Below are positions 7,157 through 14,505 of a stretch of 63,410 nucleotides of DNA, in pieces. The stretch spans positions 1-63,410 of the forward strand of contig JAFSBG010000060.1 of NCBI GenBank assembly GCA_017441945.1, given 5' to 3'. Positions within the stretch are counted from its first letter, which is position 1; each line of letters opens with the position of its first letter. This DNA comes from Clostridia bacterium (lineage in GTDB: Bacteria; Bacillota; Clostridia; Oscillospirales; Butyricicoccaceae). Under the pieces are notes generated by a model. The model was not told the origin of the DNA, did not search any database, and saw only the letters and a list, made by a program, of their open reading frames with translations. Both the position numbers and the translations under genes were made by a program.

Positions 7157-7681
7157 ATGTTAGGCGAAAACATCAAAAACATACGCAAATCAAAAGGTCT
7201 TTCTCAGGAGGACTTAGCTATCCGTCTCAATGTAGTCCGCCAGACGGTCAGCAAATGGGAACAGGGGCTTTCTGTGCCCGATTCGGAAATGCTAATAAAA
7301 ATAGCCGAAGTGCTTGAAACCTCGGTCAGCGAAATACTTGGCGAGACAGTTGCCGAAACGCCGTCAAACGGCATAAAGGAGCTTGCCGAAAAGCTTGAAA
7401 GTCTCAATATGCAGATATCAAAAATGGGTGAAAGCAAGAGAAAGACAAGGCGCACTGCTTTTATAGCTTTGTCTTTTGCCTCGCTTGTTATAATTATGAT
7501 AAATGTGTGTCTTATATTTTATAAAAATTATGAGATGAACAGCATAGGTATAATCGGCGGCGCAGACGGCCCGACCGCTATCTTTATCAGCGGTCATATG
7601 CCTCAGGAAATTATGATAATTTTCGCATTACTTCTGCTTGCGGTAAGCGCCATCGGTATCTATATAAACAGACGAAAGTAA
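7157..7681 (+). CDS. XRE-family transcriptional regulator with two membrane segments
   Basis: This 174-aa protein has an HTH_3 domain at residues 1-65 (LGENIKNIRKSKGLSQEDLAIRL, with RQTVSKWEQG as recognition helix), a short linker, and two hydrophobic segments (about 100-122 and 145-167). Between the segments is IIGGADGPTAIF, the signature loop of the beta subunit of Na+-pumping decarboxylases, which is unexpected in a regulator. A membrane-tethered repressor that senses ions or the membrane is a possible reading. The start at 7157 is chosen because AAGGAG overlaps the earlier ATG at 7139. Confidence 0.88.
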   Translation: MLGENIKNIRKSKGLSQEDLAIRLNVVRQTVSKWEQGLSVPDSEMLIKIAEVLETSVSEILGETVAETPSNGIKELAEKLESLNMQISKMGESKRKTRRTAFIALSFASLVIIMINVCLIFYKNYEMNSIGIIGGADGPTAIFISGHMPQEIMIIFALLLLAVSAIGIYINRRK

Positions 7682-7685
7682 AACC

Positions 7686-7718
7686 CGATGCAGGTGCGAC
7701 CATTGGTCGTCCGTTTTC
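7686..7718. repeat. R1-related dyad
   Basis: The sequence GCGACCATTGGTCGTCC resembles the R1 variant at 37022 (GACGACCAATGGTCGCCCC). It is short and imperfect. Confidence 0.5.
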
Positions 7719-7727
7719 AATAGAATT

Positions 7728-7759
7728 TTCGTGCAATTTTCTCCGCTGTATGCTATAAT
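7728..7759 (+). promoter_or_regulatory. promoter with shared upstream 14-mer and extended -10
   Basis: TTCGTGCAATTTTC (7728-7741), then 12 nt, then TATAAT (7754-7759) preceded by TG in the extended -10 position. The same 14-mer at the same distance precedes the creatininase gene (12577-12608). It drives the dienelactone hydrolase/radical SAM operon. Confidence 0.7.
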
Positions 7760-7794
7760 TAAACTATAAACATCACAAACAAGGAGGAAATCGT

Positions 7795-8559
7795 ATGTGG
7801 AACAGCTTTAACACAGGAAAATACAGCGGAATGATCGCTGAAACCATCCGTATTCAGGGGCACGAAGGCAAGTTTGTCCATGCCTATTACTCCCGCCCTA
7901 TCGGCGAAGGGCCATTCCCGGGAATTGTGCTCATCCCTCATATGCCGGGCTGGGACGAAATGTGCAGAGAAGCGGCTCGCCGCTTTACAGAGCACGGCTA
8001 CAGCGTGCTTTGCCCTGATATTTATGAAGATTTCGGCCACGGCACACCGAGCGAGGTTTCTACCCGTATGAGAGAAGCAGGCATTGTCTCGGATAAATCT
8101 GTAATGGGCGATACAGACGGCGCACTCAACTTCCTCAGAAATCAGTCCAACGCCAACGGCAAGGTGGGCGTTATCGGAATGTGCTCGGGCGGCAGACATA
8201 CCTTCCTTGCGGCGTGTACACTTGACGGAATAGATGCGGCTGTCGACCTCTGGGGCGGCGGTGTTGTATGCCCTCCTGAGCAGCTCACTCCATCCAAGCC
8301 TGTTGCGCCTTTAGATTATGCCGAAGGCTTAAAATGCCCTCTCCTCGGCATCTTCGGCAATGAGGACAAGAATCCGACACCTCAGGATGTGGATAAACTT
8401 GAAGAAGTGCTTAAAAGCTTAGGCAAAAACTATGAATTCCACCGCTATGACGGGGCAGGACACGCCTTCTGGTCCCACGACAGAGGAGCATACCGCGTCG
8501 AGCAGGCTATGGATTCATGGAATAAATGCTTCACTTTCTTTGAAAAATACCTGAAATAA
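7795..8559 (+). CDS. dienelactone hydrolase family protein
   Basis: This 254-aa alpha/beta hydrolase has the nucleophile elbow GMCSGG (about residue 124) with Cys in the nucleophile position, as in dienelactone hydrolase (GxCxGG). The C-terminal His lies in DGAGHAFW, and an Asp candidate in GNEDKN. It probably hydrolyses an ester or lactone in the cytoplasm; the substrate is unknown. AAGGAGG precedes ATG. It is co-transcribed with the radical SAM gene 10 nt downstream, an association whose meaning is not clear. Confidence 0.9.
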   Translation: MWNSFNTGKYSGMIAETIRIQGHEGKFVHAYYSRPIGEGPFPGIVLIPHMPGWDEMCREAARRFTEHGYSVLCPDIYEDFGHGTPSEVSTRMREAGIVSDKSVMGDTDGALNFLRNQSNANGKVGVIGMCSGGRHTFLAACTLDGIDAAVDLWGGGVVCPPEQLTPSKPVAPLDYAEGLKCPLLGIFGNEDKNPTPQDVDKLEEVLKSLGKNYEFHRYDGAGHAFWSHDRGAYRVEQAMDSWNKCFTFFEKYLK

Positions 8560-8568
8560 GGAGCGCAA

Positions 8569-9705
8569 ATGCCAAGAGATATTGCTGTCATCGCCAAGCC
8601 TGTCGGCTCGCGGTGTAATATGAACTGTGCCTATTGCTATTATCTTGAAAAGGGGCAGTTTTCCACAAGTAAAAAGCAGACTCGTATGAGCTTTTCTCTG
8701 CTTGAAAAGCTTATAAAGCAGACTATCGAGGCAAACGAAGGTCCTGTTGTGTCCTTTGTTTGGCACGGCGGCGAGCCAACTCTTGCAGGGCTTGATTTCT
8801 ATAAGCAAGTTGTTGCCATTGAGAAAAAATATCTGCCCAAAGGCTGGCAGGCGTGGAATAATCTCCAGACAAACGGGCTTATCATAAACGATGAATGGTG
8901 CAAATTCCTGCGGGACAACCGTTTTGATGTAGGGCTTTCGATAGACGGCGATAAGCTTACACACGATAAAAACCGCCGTGACAAGGGTGGAAATCCTACA
9001 TACGACAGGATTTATAAGGCGGCGCAAAAGCTTAAATCTTACGGCATTATGCCCGATTTGCTTTGCACAGTGAATGCCGAAACTGTGAAAAATCCGCTCG
9101 AAGTATACCGCGCTTTGCGCGAGCTTGACACAGGCTGGGCTCAGTTTATCCCCGTTGTCGTCCGTGATAAAAAGGGTAATATTGACGATATTTCGGTCAC
9201 CCCCGAAGCCTACGGCGATTTTCTGTGCGCCGTCTTTGACCAGTGGGTGAAGAATGATTTAGGCAAGCTTGATATCCAGCTCTTTGCCGAAACTGCAAAG
9301 GTGTGGGCAGGGGGCAAGGCAGGGGTGTGCCATTTGGCTGAAACCTGCGGCCAGGTCCTCGTCTGCGAGGAGGACGGCAGTATCTATGCCTGCGACCATT
9401 TTGTCGATAACGAGCATCGTTTAGGCAATCTTATGGCCAATAATATGGCAAAACTTGCTCATTCCGAAAGGCAGATTGCTTTCGGCAACGCCAAAAAAGA
9501 CAGCCTTACCGATGAATGTAAGGATTGCCAGTATCTCAATGTATGTAACGGCGGCTGTCCGAAGGACAGATTCGGCGAAAACGGACAGTATTATCTCTGC
9601 AAGGGGCTGAAAAAATATTTCGCCCACGCTGACACTCCGCTGCATAGAGTCATGGAAATGAGCCGAAAAGGCATGAAACCAGACGAAATAATGAAAAACC
9701 TATAA
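8569..9705 (+). CDS. radical SAM protein, anaerobic sulfatase maturase type (anSME)
   Basis: At 378 aa, it has the radical SAM cluster motif CNMNCAYCYY (CxxxCxxC, about residues 15-22) and a C-terminal SPASM region with Cys residues in CHLAETCGQVLVCEEDGSIYACDH and CKDCQYLNVCNGGCPKDR, which bind auxiliary 4Fe-4S clusters. This layout matches anSME-type enzymes, which oxidise Cys or Ser to formylglycine in sulfatases. No sulfatase is in the window, so another SPASM peptide-modifying role is possible. It is the second gene of the dienelactone hydrolase operon. Confidence 0.88.
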   Translation: MPRDIAVIAKPVGSRCNMNCAYCYYLEKGQFSTSKKQTRMSFSLLEKLIKQTIEANEGPVVSFVWHGGEPTLAGLDFYKQVVAIEKKYLPKGWQAWNNLQTNGLIINDEWCKFLRDNRFDVGLSIDGDKLTHDKNRRDKGGNPTYDRIYKAAQKLKSYGIMPDLLCTVNAETVKNPLEVYRALRELDTGWAQFIPVVVRDKKGNIDDISVTPEAYGDFLCAVFDQWVKNDLGKLDIQLFAETAKVWAGGKAGVCHLAETCGQVLVCEEDGSIYACDHFVDNEHRLGNLMANNMAKLAHSERQIAFGNAKKDSLTDECKDCQYLNVCNGGCPKDRFGENGQYYLCKGLKKYFAHADTPLHRVMEMSRKGMKPDEIMKNL

Positions 9706-9708
9706 TTA

Positions 9709-9734
9709 AAAGCTCTCCGTTGGAGAGCTTTTTT
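9709..9734 (+). terminator. intrinsic terminator
   Basis: AGCTCTCC (9711-9718) pairs with GGAGAGCT (9722-9729), followed by six T. It ends the dienelactone hydrolase operon. Confidence 0.9.
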
Positions 9735-9799
9735 CAATAAATCTTGACTAACCGGTGCCGTTCATTATATCATTAAATAAAAACAATGGGGGACAAATT

Positions 9800-10699
9800 A
9801 TGATATACTATCCTGAAAGCATCTGCGTCAGCGAGATTCGTTTTGACGTCCGCAACGGCAGAGTTTATGATGTCAGCTTCACGGGCGGCTGCAAGGGCAA
9901 TCTCTTGTCTGTCGCCGCCCTTGTCGAAGGTATGGAAATCGACGAAATCATCAGAAGACTTCGGGGCTTAAGCTGTGATACAGGCGTTTCTTCCTGCCCT
10001 GAGCGCTTTATCGAAGCTCTCGAATGTTATAAAAACGGCGAGTTTGACAAGCTTAACGGTCTTTCCGACAGAGAGCATCTCGACAGACAGCAGAGCAAGT
10101 GGGACCATTCCTATATGATAATGCCTGATATGTTCGGCGAGGAAATGAGCTATCCTTGCGAGGAGGCTATGAAGCTCGACTGCGGTAAGAAAGTTCTCGA
10201 GCTCGGCTGCGGTCAGGGACGCGATACCATCCATTTTGCAAAGAACGGCTATGATGTGACAGCCCTTGACTATTCGCCTGTGGGCCTCAAGGCGCTTAAC
10301 GAAAAGGCTGAAAGCATGGGACTTGATATCAATACTGTCGAACACGATTTGCGTAAGCCTTTCCCTGTGGAAGACGGCGCTTTCGACCTTTGCTATTCCC
10401 ATATGCTGTTCAATATGGCATTCACAGACGAGGAAGTGGAGTTTATGATGGGCGAGGTTTATCGTGCCTTAAAGCCGGGCGGATATCATGTGTTCACAGT
10501 CCGAAATGACCTTGATGCCCACTTCGGCATCGGCAACAGCCGCGGCGAAAATATCTTTGAAAACGACGGCTACATCGTCCACTTCTTCTCCAAGGAGAAC
10601 ATCGAAAAAATCAAGGGCGGCTTCAATATCGTCGATATAAAATACTTTGAAGAAGCCGAACTCCCACGCAAACTCTACTGCGTAATCATGCAGAAGTAA
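9800..10699 (+). CDS. TSCPD domain - SAM-dependent methyltransferase fusion
   Basis: This 299-aa protein has an N-terminal TSCPD-type module (residues 1-80: FTGGCKGNLLSVAALVEGM...GLSCDTGVSSCPERF), followed by a class I methyltransferase (motif I VLELGCGQGRDTIHF at about 130, FDLCYSHMLFNMAF at about 195). TSCPD modules, with paired Cys, are best known at the C-terminus of B12-dependent ribonucleotide reductase and as short free-standing proteins. The substrate is unknown; the Cys pair might bind metal. The start at 9800 follows GGGGGAC; the longer upstream extension looks non-coding. A promoter-like TTGACT-N16-TATATC lies at 9744-9771. Confidence 0.85.
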   Translation: MIYYPESICVSEIRFDVRNGRVYDVSFTGGCKGNLLSVAALVEGMEIDEIIRRLRGLSCDTGVSSCPERFIEALECYKNGEFDKLNGLSDREHLDRQQSKWDHSYMIMPDMFGEEMSYPCEEAMKLDCGKKVLELGCGQGRDTIHFAKNGYDVTALDYSPVGLKALNEKAESMGLDINTVEHDLRKPFPVEDGAFDLCYSHMLFNMAFTDEEVEFMMGEVYRALKPGGYHVFTVRNDLDAHFGIGNSRGENIFENDGYIVHFFSKENIEKIKGGFNIVDIKYFEEAELPRKLYCVIMQK

Positions 10700-10702
10700 A
10701 AG

Positions 10703-10730
10703 AAAAAGCTCTCCAATCGGAGAGCTTTTT
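10703..10730. terminator. bidirectional terminator
   Basis: AGCTCTCC pairs with GGAGAGCT between an A-run and a T-run. It separates the methyltransferase gene from the convergent minus-strand pair. Confidence 0.88.
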
Positions 10731-10748
10731 GTGGGTTGGGTTATTTAG

Positions 10749-11222
10749 TTAGTACCATAAATCAGCATCAGGTGATATAAATTTCTTAACATCTTTCGAG
10801 GATGAAAAGTCGCCGAGTACGGTTTTTGAAATATCCTCGTAGTTATCTGTTCCTACATAGGTAATACCGTGAAAATCAAAAGGATATCCCAGTGCGCGTA
10901 TTCTTTTTTCCAGTTCTTCATCAAGATATGGATAAACTCCTACTTCTATTTCATCAATATATCCAAATGCAATATAACTGCCTGATGATTTTTTCATCCA
11001 GGCAGGTTTGACATATATTATTTGATGCTCCGGATAATTTCCAAGCTCACGAAGATTCCAACTGAGAATTCTATGAGATAGAAAACCATAATGATAATCA
11101 GGAAACATAAACATAGGCTCATCGTGAAGCAGATTTAGGATAAATATGACTGCAAGAACGAGGAGTATTATGATGCAGCCACCGGTACGGCGTGATATTT
11201 TGAATCGAGTCAGTTTTTTCAT
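10749..11222 (-). CDS. single-pass membrane-anchored protein, function unknown
   Basis: This 157-aa protein has a basic N-terminus (MKKLTRFKISRR), one transmembrane segment (about 15-33, GCIIILLVLAVIFILNLL), and an extracytoplasmic domain rich in aromatic residues. I recognise no family. The start is placed at 11222, one base after the stop of the upstream protease gene, with GGGAC before it, so translation is coupled. It may assist or respond to the protease. Confidence 0.72.
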   Translation of the reverse strand: MKKLTRFKISRRTGGCIIILLVLAVIFILNLLHDEPMFMFPDYHYGFLSHRILSWNLRELGNYPEHQIIYVKPAWMKKSSGSYIAFGYIDEIEVGVYPYLDEELEKRIRALGYPFDFHGITYVGTDNYEDISKTVLGDFSSSKDVKKFISPDADLWY

Positions 11223-11223
11223 A

Positions 11224-12453
11224 TTATTGTCCCGGATAAATACCACAAGCTTCAAGGAAAAGCGATGGTATTGCCAAAGCATAATCACGACCATTTATGG
11301 TCTTATATCCTTGGTGTATTCCTATAACATATGCTTTACCATTTACTCCACGTTTATACACTATACCACCACTATCTCCGTTCTCTGAATTATATGTAGA
11401 CATAATTCGCTGAACAGTGGGGGCTACTCCATTATAGTCCAAACTTGTATAATAATAAATAGACTCAATCAAGCCAGAAGAATAGTGTGTAGACTCTCCT
11501 GATTTGTTTATAGGTGAAAGCTCTGCTGGAATGACAGCACCTGTTGTTAAATCCTGACTATAAATTGTATCATACTTTATTACAGGACTTACTGTATTAT
11601 TACCATTAAAATGAATAAACACAAAATCACGTGTACCTAAGTCATCAATATCATATACAGTATGTATGTTGTTTGGCCAACGTTTGAAAGTGGCTTGCCC
11701 AATATATGTTGCATCTGGTGTATATGCATAAAAAGGTAAATCAAGATTGTTGTATGTATGCGCAACGGTAACTATACCGACTTGTCTTACATTGTTTACT
11801 GTTCTATAAGCAAGATATCCCAAACTACCATCATATCTTATTGGAGCTGCGTTTGGATCAGAACCATCATCAATTCTGTGACCTTCTCCGACATTTGCAA
11901 CACTTGCTTCAAGTCCACTTTTTTCAGAAATCTTAAAATTGATAATATCAGCATTGGACTTCACATTATTAAGTTCATTTTGTGGAAGCGGTGTAACTTC
12001 AGCCTTAGAAATATATGAAACTGCTTCTTCTTCAGAAACATACATATCAACTGAGTTTGTACTTTGCATAATAGCGCCGCCGTTCACCTGCGGTAAGCTT
12101 CTTGTTCTGCTTACATTTTCGGCAGTTTCCACCATAGCGTCATAGAGTTCCTGCAGGGAATATTCCACAGTTTCAAACTCAAGTATGTCTGCGCCTGTTA
12201 CATCGTAATAATACTGTTCAATTTCTTCGTTCCGTTCTGTAAGTCCTATCACAAGATGACCGCTGTTCTGATTGAGCCATGCTCCGCCGTAATGGTCAGG
12301 GTAGCCGACTTCCTGCTCAAAATAAGTGATCATCTCTGTGTTGTACATAGTCGCGTTTTCTTCGTTCAGTTCTCTCTGTGTGACGGCGTTCGACTGCGGA
12401 ATGATGGTAAGGCTTAACACGCATACCAACATTAAAGATACAATGCGTTTCAT
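11224..12453 (-). CDS. secreted trypsin-like serine protease
   Basis: This 409-aa preproprotein has a signal peptide (MKRIVSLMLVCVLSLTIIPQSNA), a prodomain of about 175 residues, and a chymotrypsin-fold domain. The triad is visible: His in VTVAHTYNN, Asp in DLGTRDFVFIHF, and Ser in NGDSGGIVY. The layout resembles alpha-lytic/streptogrisin-like secreted proteases with a folding-assisting propeptide. The prodomain-coding part (12060-12453) is richer in G+C than the protease part (11224-12060), by eye, which hints at a mosaic origin. It is followed by the small membrane protein gene. Confidence 0.85.
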   Translation of the reverse strand: MKRIVSLMLVCVLSLTIIPQSNAVTQRELNEENATMYNTEMITYFEQEVGYPDHYGGAWLNQNSGHLVIGLTERNEEIEQYYYDVTGADILEFETVEYSLQELYDAMVETAENVSRTRSLPQVNGGAIMQSTNSVDMYVSEEEAVSYISKAEVTPLPQNELNNVKSNADIINFKISEKSGLEASVANVGEGHRIDDGSDPNAAPIRYDGSLGYLAYRTVNNVRQVGIVTVAHTYNNLDLPFYAYTPDATYIGQATFKRWPNNIHTVYDIDDLGTRDFVFIHFNGNNTVSPVIKYDTIYSQDLTTGAVIPAELSPINKSGESTHYSSGLIESIYYYTSLDYNGVAPTVQRIMSTYNSENGDSGGIVYKRGVNGKAYVIGIHQGYKTINGRDYALAIPSLFLEACGIYPGQ

Positions 12454-12576
12454 AGTCTTCTCCTTTCTGTAAAAGGCGGACGGCTTATGATGTTTTTGTA
12501 AAAGAGGTATACCTTAATTAAATTATATAATACAGTATTTATTTTGTCAACATATCCGCAGAACGAGCAAATATTC

Positions 12577-12608
12577 TTCGTGCAATTTTCATTTACTTAT
12601 GGTATAAT
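12577..12608 (+). promoter_or_regulatory. promoter with shared 14-mer (second copy)
   Basis: TTCGTGCAATTTTC (12577-12590), 12 nt, then TATAAT (12603-12608) with TG one base before it. The arrangement is identical to 7728-7759. Confidence 0.7.
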
Positions 12609-12643
12609 AAGCACAACAATAATTACATAAAAGGAGAAACCTT

Positions 12644-13432
12644 ATGTATCTTGCAAAAATGAATTATCTTGAAGTTCAGGAATACCTCAAAAAGAGCGAC
12701 ACCATCATCATTCCTGTGGGCAGTCTTGAAAACCACGGCAAGCACATGCCTCTCGGCACAGACACTATGATTCCTGACAAAATTGCACAGCTTATCGACA
12801 AACAGAGCGACATTCTCATCGCTCCGACTATAAATTACGGCGCAACAGACGACCTTGTAGGCTTCCCGGGCACGGTTTCTCTCGGCGTTGAAGGTCTTAT
12901 TGCACTCCTTCGCACAATCGTTGACCAGCTTTACCGCTACGGCTTCCGTCACTTTATGATCCTCAACGGTCACGGCGGCAACACAGCCTCCATCCAGGCT
13001 GTCGGTATGCATCTTTACCGCAAGGGCGCTTATCTTGCAAACCTCAACTGGTGGCTTATGGCTGGTCAGCTCAACCCTGAGTGGGCAGGCGGACACGGCG
13101 GCGCAGAAGAAACTGCAGGCGTAATGGCTGTCGACCCAAGCCTTATCAAGCACGAATACATCGGCCTCGACGAAGGCATCAAAAATGACGTTTCCGACGA
13201 GCTTCCATCGGGCGCATGGACAAATGTTGTATTCAAGGGCGCTAATGTGACTATCCCACGCGAAATCAAGGACATCACAGACCACGGCTGGCTCGCTCAT
13301 TCCTTCAAGAATGACCAGCCAACCCGGGCAAATGAGCAGTGGGGCACAGAAATGCTTGAAACTGTGGCAAAGTATATCGCAGAATTCGGCGAAGTTTTCG
13401 GCAAGACAGAATTGCCTCCTGTTATTGAATAG
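12644..13432 (+). CDS. creatininase family amidohydrolase
   Basis: At 262 aa, typical of the family. Metal-binding motifs are visible: GSLENHGKHMPLGTD (Glu and His ligands, about 25-39), LNGHGGN (about 108-114), and GHGGAEETA (about 150-158). The family hydrolyses linear or cyclic amides using two metals; members include creatininase, MftE and various sugar-lactone or formamide hydrolases, and the substrate here cannot be told. It is a single gene, with AAGGAG seven nt before ATG. Confidence 0.88.
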   Translation: MYLAKMNYLEVQEYLKKSDTIIIPVGSLENHGKHMPLGTDTMIPDKIAQLIDKQSDILIAPTINYGATDDLVGFPGTVSLGVEGLIALLRTIVDQLYRYGFRHFMILNGHGGNTASIQAVGMHLYRKGAYLANLNWWLMAGQLNPEWAGGHGGAEETAGVMAVDPSLIKHEYIGLDEGIKNDVSDELPSGAWTNVVFKGANVTIPREIKDITDHGWLAHSFKNDQPTRANEQWGTEMLETVAKYIAEFGEVFGKTELPPVIE

Positions 13433-13440
13433 CAGTATCC

Positions 13441-13607
13441 GTTGCGGGCGGGCATGGAAACCCGCCCCTACGATAATTTTAATGCAGGCCATCTTGTAGG
13501 GGAGGGTCTCTGCGCCCTCCCGTTCTCTCAAATCAACAAGGAGCCTGCGGCGCATTAAATAAACTGAACTTAATTTTGTAGGGACCGGCGTCCCCGACGG
13601 TCCGTAT
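13441..13607. repeat. cluster of three R1 repeats
   Basis: An inverted copy (GCGGGCGGGCATGG...CCCGCCCCTAC, 13443-13471), a direct copy (GTAGGGGAGGGTC...CCCTCCCG, 13496-13523), and a variant (GTAGGGACCGGCGTCCCCGA type, 13578-13606) fill the gap before the nitroreductase gene. Confidence 0.75.
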
Positions 13608-13656
13608 GCGAACATAGTTCGCATATATCGAAACAAACCAGAAAGGAAAATCCACA

Positions 13657-14391
13657 ATGAACGAAGTTATCAGACAGCTTATGGACAGAAAGTCTGTCCG
13701 CGCTTTTACAGAACAGGAAATTTCTCGTGAGGATAAGGAACTCATTCTCCATTCTGCTATGCAGGCACCTACTGCCGGCAACCAGCAGATGTATACAATC
13801 ATCGACGTCACAAGCCAGGAGCTCAAGGACGCCCTCGTCAAGACCTGCGACAACCAGAACTTCATCGCAAAGGGCAAGATGGTTCTCGTTTTCTGTGCAG
13901 ACTACCAGAAATGGTATGATGCTTTTGCAGCGGCTGGCTGTGAGCCACGCCTCCCTGCAGAAGGCGACCTTATGCTCGCTGTATGCGATACAATGATCGC
14001 AGCTCAGAATGCAGTTGTTGCGGCTGAATCTCTCGGCATCGGCTCCTGCTACATCGGCGATGTTATGGAAAACTGCGAAGAACAGCGCAAGCTCCTCAAC
14101 CTCCCTGAATATGTATTCCCGGTTGGTATGCTTGTTTTCGGCTATCCGACTCAGCAGCAGATCGAACGCAAGAAGCCTCTCCGCGCTGACCTCAAGCACA
14201 TCGTCCACGAAAATGCATACCGCAAGATGGAAGCAGATGAGCTGAAGGAAATGCTCTCCAATAAGGCAATCAACATGAGCTACGAAGACTGGATCCATGC
14301 TTTCTGCAAGAGAAAGTATAACTCCGACTTCTCACGCGAAATGTCCCGCTCGGTTGCAAAATATATCGAAGCTTTTAAAAGCAACAGATAA
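13657..14391 (+). CDS. nitroreductase family flavoprotein
   Basis: At 244 aa, it opens with the FMN-phosphate binding stretch RKSVRAFTEQEI (about 12-23), then APTAGNQQMY (about 37-46), both typical of NAD(P)H-dependent FMN nitroreductases in the NfsA/Frp-like branch. It probably reduces nitro compounds or quinones in the cytoplasm. The C-terminal tail of about 60 residues has no extra domain. A terminator follows. Confidence 0.9.
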   Translation: MNEVIRQLMDRKSVRAFTEQEISREDKELILHSAMQAPTAGNQQMYTIIDVTSQELKDALVKTCDNQNFIAKGKMVLVFCADYQKWYDAFAAAGCEPRLPAEGDLMLAVCDTMIAAQNAVVAAESLGIGSCYIGDVMENCEEQRKLLNLPEYVFPVGMLVFGYPTQQQIERKKPLRADLKHIVHENAYRKMEADELKEMLSNKAINMSYEDWIHAFCKRKYNSDFSREMSRSVAKYIEAFKSNR

Positions 14392-14401
14392 ATAAACACA
14401 C

Positions 14402-14429
14402 AAAAGCACTCCGTATGGGGTGCTTTTTT
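14402..14429 (+). terminator. intrinsic terminator
   Basis: AGCACTCC (14405-14412) pairs with GGGGTGCT (14417-14424), followed by a T-run. Confidence 0.9.
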
Positions 14430-14441
14430 ATGTCCTCGCAT

Positions 14442-14470
14442 TTGACAATCAAACCCAATAAAGCTATACT
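14442..14470 (+). promoter_or_regulatory. sigma-A promoter of the glycosidase gene
   Basis: TTGACA (14442-14447), a 17-nt spacer, and TATACT (14465-14470). The start codon is 36 nt after the -10 box. Confidence 0.82.
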
Positions 14471-14505
14471 ATAATCAACAGAAAACTCTTAAAAAGGAGA
14501 ATATT

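Noticed and set aside
12623..13657. 344-codon minus-strand open frame over the creatininase gene
   Set aside because: Antisense shadow; the plus strand has metal-binding motifs and a ribosome site.
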